From Alicyclobacillus tolerans (lineage in GTDB: Bacteria > Bacillota > Bacilli > Alicyclobacillales > Alicyclobacillaceae): a stretch of DNA of 64,000 nucleotides. Shown piece by piece: positions 19,819-28,575 of this stretch. Location of the stretch: positions 1 to 64,000 of the forward strand of contig NZ_JAJFNK010000004.1 of NCBI RefSeq assembly GCF_021739485.1. Reading direction: 5' to 3'. Under the pieces are notes generated by a model. The model had not been told where the DNA came from and did not search any database. It was given only the letters and a program-made list of their open reading frames with translations. The translations under genes and the position numbers were made by a program. Position 1 is the stretch's first letter. The number at the start of each line of letters is the position of its first letter.

Positions 19819-19843
19819 GGGGGCCAGTTTACCGAGGCCCCCC
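19819..19843. repeat. GC hairpin between convergent thiG and the zinc-ribbon gene
   Basis: GGGGGCC (19819-19825) and GGCCCCC (from 19836) flank a 10-nt loop directly after the stop of the minus-strand small gene. No U-tract is present; it may still act as a weak bidirectional transcript end. Confidence 0.4.
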
Positions 19844-19845
19844 TC

Positions 19846-20010
19846 TTACCAAGGGCTTTCGACGTCCCGCTTCCAACGGTCTTCACAGTGCTCACACAAC
19901 TGCTCGTGTTCATGGTCCTCAAAGTCCAAGTGCGTGCCGCAGATGGCACAAGTGGATTGAAACTTCGTTTCGTCCAAGGCTCTCCCATCCTTTTTCAGTT
20001 TTCGCTCCAT
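19846..20010 (-). CDS. 54-residue zinc-ribbon-like protein
   Basis: Short open frame of 54 codons plus stop with two Cys-X2-Cys knuckles: CAIC at residues 21-24 and CEHC at 39-42, separated by an acidic/His-rich linker (LDFEDHEHEQL). The N terminus is basic. This spacing is what a small treble-clef or zinc ribbon would show, and chance preservation of four spaced cysteines is unlikely. No clear Shine-Dalgarno precedes the ATG at 20010 and no family is recognised. It converges on thiG and is divergent from the LysR gene. Confidence 0.6.
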   Translation of the reverse strand: MERKLKKDGRALDETKFQSTCAICGTHLDFEDHEHEQLCEHCEDRWKRDVESPW

Positions 20011-20164
20011 TGTAATGCAGAAGCTCTGACGTATTCAATGGAACTTTCAGACGATTTCCACCAAATGGGTTAAAAACCTGACACCTGACCTTGTGCGTCC
20101 GCCCTTTTATCTTGCTGTGTATTGCAAAGTTTCATGAATGTTAACGAGCGGTTTCATAAAACGG

Positions 20165-20195
20165 TTGCAGAGGCCTTTAGGGACATTGGTATAAT
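20165..20195 (+). promoter_or_regulatory. Candidate extended -10 promoter upstream of the LysR gene
   Basis: TATAAT (20190-20195) is preceded by TGG, forming an extended -10. The best -35, TTGCAG (20165-20170), is 19 nt away. It lies about 115 nt upstream of the LysR-type start. Confidence 0.55.
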
Positions 20196-20309
20196 GACGG
20201 TAACTGCATTGCGGGACAAAAAGGTGTTGCACGGTATCACAGTGAATGCGCGAGCTAAGCAGCGCTCGGTAGCATCGGCGAATGCACTCCGGAGGTGAAG
20301 GCAAACGGC

Positions 20310-21203
20310 GTGGATACCAAAGACATAGCGTTGTTTCTGACCATCGCGCGAGTCGGCTCGATATCGAGAACTGCCGAACAGCTATTCATGTCGCAGTCAA
20401 CCGTCACTACGCGTCTGCAGCGTCTGGAACGAGAGCTCGGGTACACTTTGTTTACTCGACTTCCCAACGGCGTGCGGCTGACGAAAGACGGCGAACGGCT
20501 CATTCCGGCGGCTGAGCGGATGACAGCTCTGGAATCAGTGATGTTAAATCCCGATTCGGTCCAAGCCCCTGTTCTCCGCGTGATGTCGGGACGCGCGTTT
20601 GTCTCCACAGATGTCCCTGCCTGTCTGACCATCATGCTCAAGCGGTCCAACGTCCACCTCCAAGTTCGTATGGGACTGTACGAAGAAATGCTGCACGCCC
20701 TGACTATGCATGAAGTCGATTTTTGTTTCCTCGGTGAGCCTATCTACCATCCACGCATTCGACAATTGGAGTTTGCACCGGATACCATCGATCTCGTGGT
20801 CCCGAAACACCATCCATTTGCCGAAAATTTCCCTGGATTGTTTGCGTTAAACCGCGAACCGTTTATCGCGTTTGGACGTTCCGACGCCCCCTTTCGCGAG
20901 CGAGTCATGAAACAACTGGCTCATGAAAATGTCTTTCCGGACATCCGGATGGAACTCGACAGCATCGACGGGGTGAAGGCCATGGTGGGCCACGGTTTAG
21001 GGGTTTCGTTCCTGCCTCGCCGCACCCTCTCCGATGCCAAGTCGATGGGTTGCCAAGTCATCCCGTTGAACGACCGGGAGTGGAGCCGCCCAACCCTGCT
21101 GTGCTATCCGGATATTATCGAAAATCAGCCTCTGACAAATCAGTTTATCGATGTGGTAGGCAGCTACTACAACACATTGAAGGAGAGGGAATCGAGACCG
21201 TGA
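20310..21203 (+). CDS. LysR family transcriptional regulator
   Basis: 297-residue LysR-type regulator. The N-terminal winged helix-turn-helix occupies about residues 1-60, with the recognition region SISRTAEQLFMSQSTVTTRLQRLERELG, followed by a periplasmic-binding-protein-like effector domain. The GTG at 20310 is favoured over a GTG five codons earlier because GGAGGTGAAGG lies at a workable distance only from the later one. Its stop overlaps the TetR start by GTGA, so the two regulators are made together. The effector is unknown. Confidence 0.88.
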   Translation: MDTKDIALFLTIARVGSISRTAEQLFMSQSTVTTRLQRLERELGYTLFTRLPNGVRLTKDGERLIPAAERMTALESVMLNPDSVQAPVLRVMSGRAFVSTDVPACLTIMLKRSNVHLQVRMGLYEEMLHALTMHEVDFCFLGEPIYHPRIRQLEFAPDTIDLVVPKHHPFAENFPGLFALNREPFIAFGRSDAPFRERVMKQLAHENVFPDIRMELDSIDGVKAMVGHGLGVSFLPRRTLSDAKSMGCQVIPLNDREWSRPTLLCYPDIIENQPLTNQFIDVVGSYYNTLKERESRP

Positions 21204-21829
21204 GACAACCCATGACCAAGGAAGAACGACATCGGCATATCTTGCAAACGGCCAAGCGTTTGTTTCAAGAACGCGGATACGACAATGTGACCATTGCCGA
21301 TGTCATTGCGGCGAGCGACATCGCCCGAGGGACATTCTATTTGCACTTTGATTCCTTGGAAACTTTGCTCATGACGTTGTTTGACGAGGTGGTCCAGGAG
21401 ACGTGGCGGCAAATCGAACCCATCCTTTCGGACCTCAGTTCATCGGTCGAAACGTGCACCTTAGAAGTCGTGCGGGCCGTCTTTGGGATGTTCGATCGCG
21501 ATCCGTCGATGATCGCGGTGTTTTATTCGGGCGGCGGGCAAGAATATGTACGTAAAAAACAAGAGGCCATGTTCGACAAGATGGGCGGCCTGCTCGTGAA
21601 AGCGTTGGAACGCCGCCATGGAACCCACATTCCCCACTTGCCCTGGACCGTTTCCATGGTCATTGCGCTGGTCGCGGACATGTCGTATTACGCAGAGACC
21701 CGGGTTCCACAACAGGACCGGGCGATGTTTGAGCAACGCCTTGTCAGCTTCGTAATGGCAGGCTTGTCCGAACACATTGGCCCCTGCATTGAATCGCAGC
21801 AAACCCAAGTGTCGAACCAGGACCGCTGA
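21200..21829 (+). CDS. TetR/AcrR family transcriptional regulator
   Basis: 209-residue TetR-type repressor. The N-terminal helix-turn-helix is clear: ILQTAKRLFQERGYDNVTIAD, then IARGTFYLHFDSLETLL by about residue 55. The C-terminal ligand domain is divergent, as usual. The GTG start overlaps the LysR stop and follows GGAGAGGG at about 10 nt. The next gene is an SDR 84 nt downstream, the likely regulated or cotranscribed partner. Confidence 0.9.
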   Translation: MRQPMTKEERHRHILQTAKRLFQERGYDNVTIADVIAASDIARGTFYLHFDSLETLLMTLFDEVVQETWRQIEPILSDLSSSVETCTLEVVRAVFGMFDRDPSMIAVFYSGGGQEYVRKKQEAMFDKMGGLLVKALERRHGTHIPHLPWTVSMVIALVADMSYYAETRVPQQDRAMFEQRLVSFVMAGLSEHIGPCIESQQTQVSNQDR

Positions 21830-21913
21830 CGGACGAAGCGTTCCGGCGGTGGACGCGCCTTCGGCGGGAACCCCTTGTCGTCAGTGCGCCCTGAGGCCAA
21901 AGGAGGAACCGAG

Positions 21914-22762
21914 ATGTCAGACAAAAAATGGGTGTTGGTCACCGGAGCCACGAGTGGAATCGGTTTGGCCACCGCCTTGCTGTTTGCGCTCAAAGGTTAC
22001 GAAGTGATTGCCACTGGGCGTTCCGAAGAAAAGATGGAGAAAGTCAAGAGAGCTGCCGAGGAAGCGAACGTCACCCTGCGCAGGGTCATTGCAGACGTGG
22101 CGGACGAACAATCGGTTGCAAACTTGAAAAGCGAAGTGTTGGCCCTGACCGACGGCTACGGAGTCGATATTCTGGTAAACAACGCGGGGTATGCGGAGGC
22201 AGGCGCCATCGAAGAGATTCCTCTCGAGCGGCTGCGCAGACAGTTTGACACCAACGTGATCGGACTCGTGGCTGTCACGCAAGCGTTTCTCCCTCAGATG
22301 CGGGCGCGCCGGTCCGGCAAAATCGTCAATATCTCCTCCGTGCTTGGCAAGGTGTCCATCCCGCTCATGGGTGCCTACACTGCGAGCAAGCACGCCGTAG
22401 AGGCGATTTCGGACGCCATGCGGGTCGAGTTGTCCCCGTTTGGAATCGGCGTGATCACGGTGGCCCCGGGTAGCATCACCACCAATTTTGGCAACACGGT
22501 GAACGCTGCGGTCAGCGAGTGGATGTCCGAATCCTCTCCGTACTACCGGGCGTACGTTAAATTCATGAAGGACCGGAGATTAGACCGGGGGGCGAAACCC
22601 ATCGTGATCGCGCGCACCATTGTGGATGCGGTTCAGTCCCATGCGCCGAAGTCCCGCTACGCCGTTCCCATGGATTCCAAGGCGATGCCGGTGGCCAAAG
22701 CGCTTCTCCCCACGCGTGCCCTCGACTCCATCATGACCAAAGTCATTATGGGCAAGAGGTAA
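21914..22762 (+). CDS. SDR family oxidoreductase
   Basis: 282-residue classical short-chain dehydrogenase. TGATSGIG near residue 12, NNAGYAEAG near 90, the catalytic serine in NISSVLGKV and YTASK near 155 are all present, so the enzyme is expected to be active. The C-terminal half resembles retinol/17-beta-hydroxysteroid-dehydrogenase-like bacterial SDRs of unknown substrate. The ATG follows AAAGGAGGAACCGAG, a strong ribosome site. It is the third gene of the LysR-TetR-SDR run. Confidence 0.88.
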   Translation: MSDKKWVLVTGATSGIGLATALLFALKGYEVIATGRSEEKMEKVKRAAEEANVTLRRVIADVADEQSVANLKSEVLALTDGYGVDILVNNAGYAEAGAIEEIPLERLRRQFDTNVIGLVAVTQAFLPQMRARRSGKIVNISSVLGKVSIPLMGAYTASKHAVEAISDAMRVELSPFGIGVITVAPGSITTNFGNTVNAAVSEWMSESSPYYRAYVKFMKDRRLDRGAKPIVIARTIVDAVQSHAPKSRYAVPMDSKAMPVAKALLPTRALDSIMTKVIMGKR

Positions 22763-22860
22763 TCTGAAGAAGGCGCTAACCCCCCGGTACCTCTGGCGCC
22801 GTTTGTCCGGTGCGTACGACACCCCTTGCACAGCCTTTCAATGGGCGTCCGCAAACGAAC

Positions 22861-22912
22861 GCACCGGGTTTACTGGCCCGCCTGCTGCCGCGGGCGCCGG
22901 TAACCCCGGTGC
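22861..22912. repeat. Long imperfect palindrome between convergent SDR and tkt
   Basis: GCACCGGG, TTACTGGC and CCGC on one side pair with GCGG, GCCGGTAA and CCCGGTGC on the other across an 8-nt loop, with a few mismatches, making arms of about 22 bp. No U-tract follows on either strand. It may be a bidirectional transcription end. Confidence 0.6.
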
Positions 22913-22959
22913 GATGGAGTGTTTTGATACAACTCAGTGTTTTGCTGCAATCCAATGTG

Positions 22960-24960
22960 TTACTTGTTCGCGCTTGCCAATACCTGCTCCGCCAACTCCT
23001 TGACGTGTTCCACCGTGAACCCAAACTCCCGGATGACGACGTTCCCAGGAGCAGATGCCCCAAAGTGATCGATTCCAAATGCGGTGCCTTCCCGCCCAAC
23101 GTACTTGTACCAGGGCATGGGGTGCGCCATTTCGACGGCCAGACGCGCCTTCACCCTACTGGGCAGCACGCTTTCCTTGTAGGCATCGTCTTGGGCATCA
23201 AACACTTCCAGCGACGGCATGCTGACAACCCGAACAGCCGTGCCGCTTTGTGCCAGGGCTTTGCCCGCCTCTAACACCAATTGCACTTCCGATCCCGTCG
23301 CCATTAAGATGAGCTGATCGCCGGCGCCGTGCTGGAACAGGACGTAGCCGCCTTTGTCAAAGTTGGCTTGGTTTTGTGCCACTTCCGGCAAAGCAGGGAC
23401 TTTCTGCCGCGTCAATGCAAGGGCCACAGGTGCATCCCGATGCATCAGCGCGTAACGGACGCTCAGAGCAGTTTCCGTACCGTCGGCAGGGCGAAACAAC
23501 TTGAATCCTGGAATGGCCCGTATCGACGCAATCTGTTCAACCGGTTCGTGGGTCGGGCCGTCCTCGCCGACTGCCACGCTGTCGTGGGTAAACACGTACA
23601 AAACCGGCTGCTTCATCAAAGCCGACATGCGCATCGCAGGGCGCAGGTAGTCCGAGAATACGAGGAACGTGCCGGAGTATGGGACAACCCCGCCGTGCAG
23701 GGTCAAGCCGTTGAGCATAGAGCCCATAGCGTGTTCCCGCACCCCGTAAAACACGTTGCGGCCTGCAAAGTTCTCGGGCGAGAAGTGGTCCTCTCCGGAG
23801 AGCAGAGTTTTGTTTGAACTCGACAAGTCGGCCGACCCGCCAAGGAGCGTCGGCACGACGGAAGCCAAGGCGTTAGCGACCTTGCCGAACGCGTCCCGGG
23901 TTGCAATGGCGTCGTTAAATTTGGGCAAAACTTCGTCCCAGTGAACGTTCACGCGTTGGTGGACAGCGTCCATCAACTGTTGGGCGTCTTCCGGAAACGC
24001 GTGCCCATACGCTTCAAATGCGTCGTTCCAACGTTGCTCCGCTTCGCGCCCAGCCTCAGCGGTCTTTGCAAAATGCTCCCGCACCTCGTCCGGTACAAAG
24101 AACGGCTCGTAATCCCAGCCGTACGCTGATTTGGCCTGCGAAGCTTCTTCACTGCCCAGCGGCTCACCATGAGCTGCCTTTGTCCCTTGCTTTTTGGGAG
24201 CCCCATAGCCAATGACCGTCTTGACCTCAATCAGGGTCGGCGCATTCGACTGGCCTTTCGCCTTCGCAATCGCCCCTTCAATTTCTTCCATATTGTTGCC
24301 GTCCTCGACGCGCAGGACGTTCCACCCATACGCGCGAAAACGGTCCGCAACGCTTTCTGTGAACGACCAATTCGTCGGGCCGTCGAGGGACACGTCGTTG
24401 GAATCGTACAGCACGATGAGTTTACTCAAGCGCAGGTGTCCAGCCAGCGAGGCCGCTTCGGAAGCCACGCCTTCCATCATGTCGCCGTCTCCGGCCAGAA
24501 CGTAAGTATTGTGGTCAATCACCGCGTGGCCGTCCTTGTTGAACTTGGCCGCCAAAAAACGCTCCGCCATCGCCATGCCCACGGCCATGGCAAAGCCTTG
24601 TCCGAGCGGTCCCGCCGTGGCATCGACGCCAGGAGTATGTCCAAATTCGGGGTGCCCTGGGGTTCTTGAGCCCCACTGCCGGAACGACTTGAGGTCGTCT
24701 AAAGACACGTCGTATTCATTGAGGTGCAACAAACTGTACAGCAGCATGGAACCGTGGCCTGCCGAGAGGACAAAGCGGTCGCGGTTGATCCAATCCGGAT
24801 TGGACGGACTAAAGCGCATAAACCGGCTCCACAATACGTAGGCCATCGGGGCCGCGCCCATGGGCAACCCTGGATGGCCGGAATTCGCTTTTTCAATGGC
24901 GTCAATCGCCAGGGTTCGAATGGCGTTGACAGCCAGGGTGTCGTTCTTGCTGTAACTCAT
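22960..24960 (-). CDS. tkt: Transketolase
   Basis: TPP-dependent enzyme of the non-oxidative pentose phosphate pathway, 666 residues, the usual size. The N-terminal segment [14 protein letters not shown] is near residue 24, the TPP motif [13 protein letters not shown] near 155, and the pyrimidine domain [17 protein letters not shown] near 470. The start at 24960 is fixed by AAAAGGAG 6 nt upstream; a 42-residue upstream extension is rejected. It is a single-gene unit between the SDR cluster and the ECF transporter. Confidence 0.97.
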   Translation of the reverse strand: MSYSKNDTLAVNAIRTLAIDAIEKANSGHPGLPMGAAPMAYVLWSRFMRFSPSNPDWINRDRFVLSAGHGSMLLYSLLHLNEYDVSLDDLKSFRQWGSRTPGHPEFGHTPGVDATAGPLGQGFAMAVGMAMAERFLAAKFNKDGHAVIDHNTYVLAGDGDMMEGVASEAASLAGHLRLSKLIVLYDSNDVSLDGPTNWSFTESVADRFRAYGWNVLRVEDGNNMEEIEGAIAKAKGQSNAPTLIEVKTVIGYGAPKKQGTKAAHGEPLGSEEASQAKSAYGWDYEPFFVPDEVREHFAKTAEAGREAEQRWNDAFEAYGHAFPEDAQQLMDAVHQRVNVHWDEVLPKFNDAIATRDAFGKVANALASVVPTLLGGSADLSSSNKTLLSGEDHFSPENFAGRNVFYGVREHAMGSMLNGLTLHGGVVPYSGTFLVFSDYLRPAMRMSALMKQPVLYVFTHDSVAVGEDGPTHEPVEQIASIRAIPGFKLFRPADGTETALSVRYALMHRDAPVALALTRQKVPALPEVAQNQANFDKGGYVLFQHGAGDQLILMATGSEVQLVLEAGKALAQSGTAVRVVSMPSLEVFDAQDDAYKESVLPSRVKARLAVEMAHPMPWYKYVGREGTAFGIDHFGASAPGNVVIREFGFTVEHVKELAEQVLASANK

Positions 24961-25113
24961 TTTTTCACTCCTTTTCTCCACTGGCGGGAACATCATGTTT
25001 GTTATCATATCACACCGCTGGACAAAAGAAACGGCGGCCATACTGGCCGCCGGCATACAAATCCCGCAAATTTGCAAATGAGTCACGAAACGATGTGAAA
25101 AGCCCCCAAACTG

Positions 25114-27609
25114 CTACACAAAGAGCAGCAACAAGGCGATGACCGGCACAATGACCGCGAACGCGTAGTCCTGCCAGCGAACGGGAGTCTGTCGGTAAAA
25201 GGTTCGATGCTGCCGCGATTGGGCTGCGGGTCCGGTAAACCCTCTAGCTTCCATCGCGATCGCGACCCTTTCGCTCATCCGAATCGCCTGGCTCAACAGC
25301 GGCAGCGCGTATGTGACTGGGCGCAGCCACGGCGAGCCTGCCTTGCCCCGCACCTGGCGAGCCTGCGACAATTTGGTCCATTCGGTCCGAAACAGCCCAA
25401 TCGCGCGCAAGCCTGCCAAGGTCCCGTACGCAAATTTCGGAGAGATAGACAGGTTCGATACCAACGAGACAATCAAGTCTGTCATGTCGACCGCCGAGAT
25501 AAACAGGATGGCAAACGCCACCGAAGCGAGCATCCGCAGCGCCAAGACCTCACCCTGCTGCAAGCCGTACCAACTCAGGTGCACCCATAAAAACGAAACG
25601 GTCCTTGTCCCTTCCGGAACGGCCGAATACGCCGCAAACGACCAGACGTACAAGAGGTAAAAAACAATAAAGGGCGAAAATCGCTTGGCGATCTGCCAAG
25701 GAGTCATTCGCACCGCAATGAGCATGAGAAGGACCGGAAAAGCCAGCATGAGCAGAGCCTGCTCCATGGTATGGGCCAACATGGCAAGGATGCCCGCCGC
25801 CATCATCCCGATCAGAAAATACGAAGGGTTTAACTGGCTCGCGAGCGACTCCCGCTTGGTCCTCAGCTTGAAACGACTGTCTTCGCGGCTGGTGCCGCGA
25901 CCTGCATCTCGATTTAAATGTTGACTTGGGTTTTGAGCAAAGACTTGACTTGGGTTTTGAACGTGGTCTTCACTAGGCCCTGAGCCAGGGTCCCAATCGT
26001 CGATGAGGTGCGCCTTCGCCATGGTGTCCCGCCGCGTAAACAGTTCTTTGGGGGGCCCGTGAAACAGCACGCCGCTGTCCCCTAAGACGATGACAAAGGA
26101 GGCCAAGTTGCGCACCAAGTCCATATCGTGCGTGGTAAACACCACGGTTTTGCCCGATTTCACTAACCTCACCAGGCGGTTGACAATCACTTGTTGAGTC
26201 GCTGCGTCCTGGCCAAAAGTCGGTTCATCGAGAAGGTAAACCTCGTGTTCTTCGCGGAGCATGGAGGCTACGGACAGTCGGCGTTTCTGCCCTTGGCTCA
26301 ACGCGAACGGAGATGCGTCTTCTGTCCCCGAAAGGCCGAACTCGCGCAACAAATCGAGAACAGACTCAGGCACTTGCTCTTTGACGACGCGATTCGCAAG
26401 TTCGTCGGCGACGCGCTCGTACACGAACTGAAACTCAGGGTTTTGAAAACAGTAGGAAATTGCGCGAACCCGCTCTCGCTTTGACCACTTCCCCATGTCC
26501 TTGCCCAACAAAGCGAGGTGCCCTTCAGCAGGTTTTTGCAACCCAGCGAGAACCTGAAGCAGCGACGACTTCCCCGATCCGTTCGGACCGACAATGGCCG
26601 TCAACGCCCCGCGCGCAATGTTCAGGTTGACGTCTTGCCACACGGTGTGTCGGCCGTACTTCAAGGCCGCGCGCGCCAGGGTAAAGGCAGCCGAGCTGGC
26701 GTTGCTCAAAGAGCTGGCTTTGTCCCCGTCGCCGCTGAAAGCGACGGAGGCGGACGCGGACTCACGCGCGGCCGTGCCGGCGAGGCTGCCGATAACACCC
26801 GCCGAAAGTTGGGGACGGTGCCGCCACGGAGCCACCACGCCTTGGCTCACCAGCCAATCCCATTGCGCAAGAACCGTCTCCAAGGTCGGGCCCACTTTGT
26901 AAATGCGGCCGTTCTGATCGAATAACACGACGGTATCCATGTGCTCCAGCAAGCGGTCGAATTTGTGTTCGATCACGATCATGGTCTGTCCAGCCGATTT
27001 GAGGTCCGCGATGAGGTCGAATACGAGCCGGGACGCATGCGGGTCGAGGTTGGCAGTGGGCTCGTCGAGAACGAGCAGGTCGGGTTTTAGGGCCAGGGCG
27101 GACGCGATGGCCAGCTTTTGTTTCATCCCTCCGGAAAACACCGAGTGGTCCGCTTGAAGCGGCACGTCGAGGTTTGCCTCCGTCAATGCCCGGGTCATCT
27201 TGGGTTCCATCAAACCCCTGGGAGTGCACCGGTTCTCCAGTCCAAAAGCCAATTCGTCGGCCACGGTCAACTGGCAAAACTGGGCATCCGGGTCTTGGAA
27301 CACATAGCCAATGCCTCCAGCCCGCAACAGCCCGTCTGACCACTGACAACGACCGCTGACTTGGGCTTCGACGGAACTTGGAATCAGCCTTGCGCACAGC
27401 ATCGCGAGCGTGCTTTTGCCGCATCCGCTCGGGCCCATGAAAAGAACCGTCTCGCCGCGGTGAATGGACAGGGTTGCGTCCGAAATGACCGGATTCAATT
27501 GTCCGGAATACGTAATCCCCACGCCTTCCATGGAAATCACCGGGGAAGCCGCCAGAGTTGTGGTCGACTCCGGGTTTACGAGGTCCATTTCGGAAACAAT
27601 TCGGCTCAT
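25114..27609 (-). CDS. Fused ECF transporter: two EcfA ATPase domains plus EcfT
   Basis: 831-residue fusion of the whole energising module of an energy-coupling-factor importer. Domain 1 (about 25-250) has Walker A GPSGCGKST, FSGGMKQK and LVLDEPTANLD. Domain 2 (about 310-530) has GPNGSGKSS, LSQGQKRR and YLLDEPTFGQD. A linker of about 60 residues leads to the EcfT membrane part (about 600-831), which shows the two coupling-helix signatures QARQVRG and AMEARGF. In Bacillus the same functions are split between YkoD (two ATPases) and YkoC (T). The ATG overlaps the ykoE-like stop (ATGA), and the unit is under a TPP riboswitch, so the cargo should be HMP or thiamine. Confidence 0.93.
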   Translation of the reverse strand: MSRIVSEMDLVNPESTTTLAASPVISMEGVGITYSGQLNPVISDATLSIHRGETVLFMGPSGCGKSTLAMLCARLIPSSVEAQVSGRCQWSDGLLRAGGIGYVFQDPDAQFCQLTVADELAFGLENRCTPRGLMEPKMTRALTEANLDVPLQADHSVFSGGMKQKLAIASALALKPDLLVLDEPTANLDPHASRLVFDLIADLKSAGQTMIVIEHKFDRLLEHMDTVVLFDQNGRIYKVGPTLETVLAQWDWLVSQGVVAPWRHRPQLSAGVIGSLAGTAARESASASVAFSGDGDKASSLSNASSAAFTLARAALKYGRHTVWQDVNLNIARGALTAIVGPNGSGKSSLLQVLAGLQKPAEGHLALLGKDMGKWSKRERVRAISYCFQNPEFQFVYERVADELANRVVKEQVPESVLDLLREFGLSGTEDASPFALSQGQKRRLSVASMLREEHEVYLLDEPTFGQDAATQQVIVNRLVRLVKSGKTVVFTTHDMDLVRNLASFVIVLGDSGVLFHGPPKELFTRRDTMAKAHLIDDWDPGSGPSEDHVQNPSQVFAQNPSQHLNRDAGRGTSREDSRFKLRTKRESLASQLNPSYFLIGMMAAGILAMLAHTMEQALLMLAFPVLLMLIAVRMTPWQIAKRFSPFIVFYLLYVWSFAAYSAVPEGTRTVSFLWVHLSWYGLQQGEVLALRMLASVAFAILFISAVDMTDLIVSLVSNLSISPKFAYGTLAGLRAIGLFRTEWTKLSQARQVRGKAGSPWLRPVTYALPLLSQAIRMSERVAIAMEARGFTGPAAQSRQHRTFYRQTPVRWQDYAFAVIVPVIALLLLFV

Positions 27610-28184
27610 TGTCCTGCCACTTTTCCTGCCGCACGCGTCTGGCGTCCAATTTCAAAGTTGCGGACAACGCCCGTGCGATTCAATGCGTCGCCAATCCATT
27701 TGGCCAACAACCCGCCGAGAATGGCGCCGCTGATCAGATTTAAAATGCCGTACAAAAGCACAATCGACGCCGAATAGTGGTCTCCTCCGTAGGCCAAGTA
27801 CCACTGCGGGAAAAATCCAAGGCCGGAAAGCGCTCCGGCTGCCAACATGCTCGCGAGATTGTACCGTTTGTACGCAAACAGCAAAAACCCAATTTCCGCA
27901 CCAAGGCCTTGTAAAATTCCAGAGAGGACTCCGCCCCATCCCCAGTTGCTCGCGAGCGCAAGCTCAATCAGCGCGGCGATAAACTCGGCCAGCAAAGCAG
28001 CGCCAGGGCGGCGAATGATGTACGGAATGAGCATCCCGGCAATAAACCAAACGCCGTTAATGAGTGCTTGCCCAGGAACCCATGTCAGGGTCAAAAACGG
28101 GGAGACAACGTCCCATACGCGAAAAATGATGCCGCAGACAATCGATAGAATCACCAAAACAACAATATCTCTTAACTTCCACAC
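27606..28184 (-). CDS. ykoE: ECF transporter S component, YkoE-like (HMP/thiamine)
   Basis: Membrane substrate-binding subunit of 192 residues with about six hydrophobic segments, matching YkoE-family S components for hydroxymethylpyrimidine or thiamine. The segment NWGWGGVLSGILQGLGAEIGF is characteristic. The GTG at 28184 follows AAGGAGGG at 8 nt. It is the first gene after the TPP riboswitch and overlaps the fused EcfA-EcfA-EcfT gene, its energising partner, so the pair forms a complete importer. Confidence 0.9.
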   Translation of the reverse strand: MWKLRDIVVLVILSIVCGIIFRVWDVVSPFLTLTWVPGQALINGVWFIAGMLIPYIIRRPGAALLAEFIAALIELALASNWGWGGVLSGILQGLGAEIGFLLFAYKRYNLASMLAAGALSGLGFFPQWYLAYGGDHYSASIVLLYGILNLISGAILGGLLAKWIGDALNRTGVVRNFEIGRQTRAAGKVAGQ

Positions 28185-28347
28185 AGAGAATACCCTCCTT
28201 ATTGAGACGTGCGCAACACGCAGAACTTCACTCGCACAGGCGCAGGCCCCCGTTCCAACGTGCGCAGAACCCAAACGCCATCACGCCCGAACCCTGTGGC
28301 GCGCCAAAGGCCGTCGCGCCCTCACGGTTTAGCGACAAAAAGAGCAA

Positions 28348-28389
28348 CAAAAAACCTCTTTTCCACGCGTATATGCGCAAAAAAGAGGT
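28348..28389 (-). terminator. Expression-platform terminator of the TPP riboswitch
   Basis: Read on the minus strand, ACCTCTTTT and AAAAGAGGT form a perfect 9-bp stem (28354-28389) followed by a run of six U. It lies between the aptamer and the ykoE-like start, as expected for transcriptional OFF control by TPP. Confidence 0.9.
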
Positions 28390-28403
28390 ACTCGCCGCAA
28401 TCG

Positions 28404-28493
28404 TCGCACTTCCTCCCGCTGGCATTACCCAGATCGAGTCCTCAAGGGTTAGCGGACCCATCCGCTTCTCAGCCGTACCCGGCACCCCTAGCG
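28404..28493 (-). promoter_or_regulatory. TPP riboswitch (THI element)
   Basis: On the minus strand the conserved aptamer pieces occur in order: GGGGTGCC, then GGCTGAGA, ACCCTTGAGGA, TCGATCTGGGTAATGCCAGC and GGGAGGAAG. These are the universally conserved pyrimidine- and pyrophosphate-sensing loops of TPP riboswitches. It precedes a terminator and the HMP/thiamine ECF transporter genes, which should be switched off when TPP is plentiful. Confidence 0.95.
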
Positions 28494-28519
28494 CATGTTT
28501 CGATGGAATTGACAGACTC

Positions 28520-28548
28520 AATGTACCACTTACCGATTCACCTGTAAA
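28520..28548 (-). promoter_or_regulatory. Promoter of the riboswitch-ECF transporter unit
   Basis: On the minus strand TTTACA, a 17-nt spacer and TACATT with an upstream TGG extension (28520-28525) place the transcription start near 28513, about 20 nt before the aptamer. Confidence 0.65.
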
Positions 28549-28575
28549 CAACAATCCGTTTTCGTGCCCACATTG

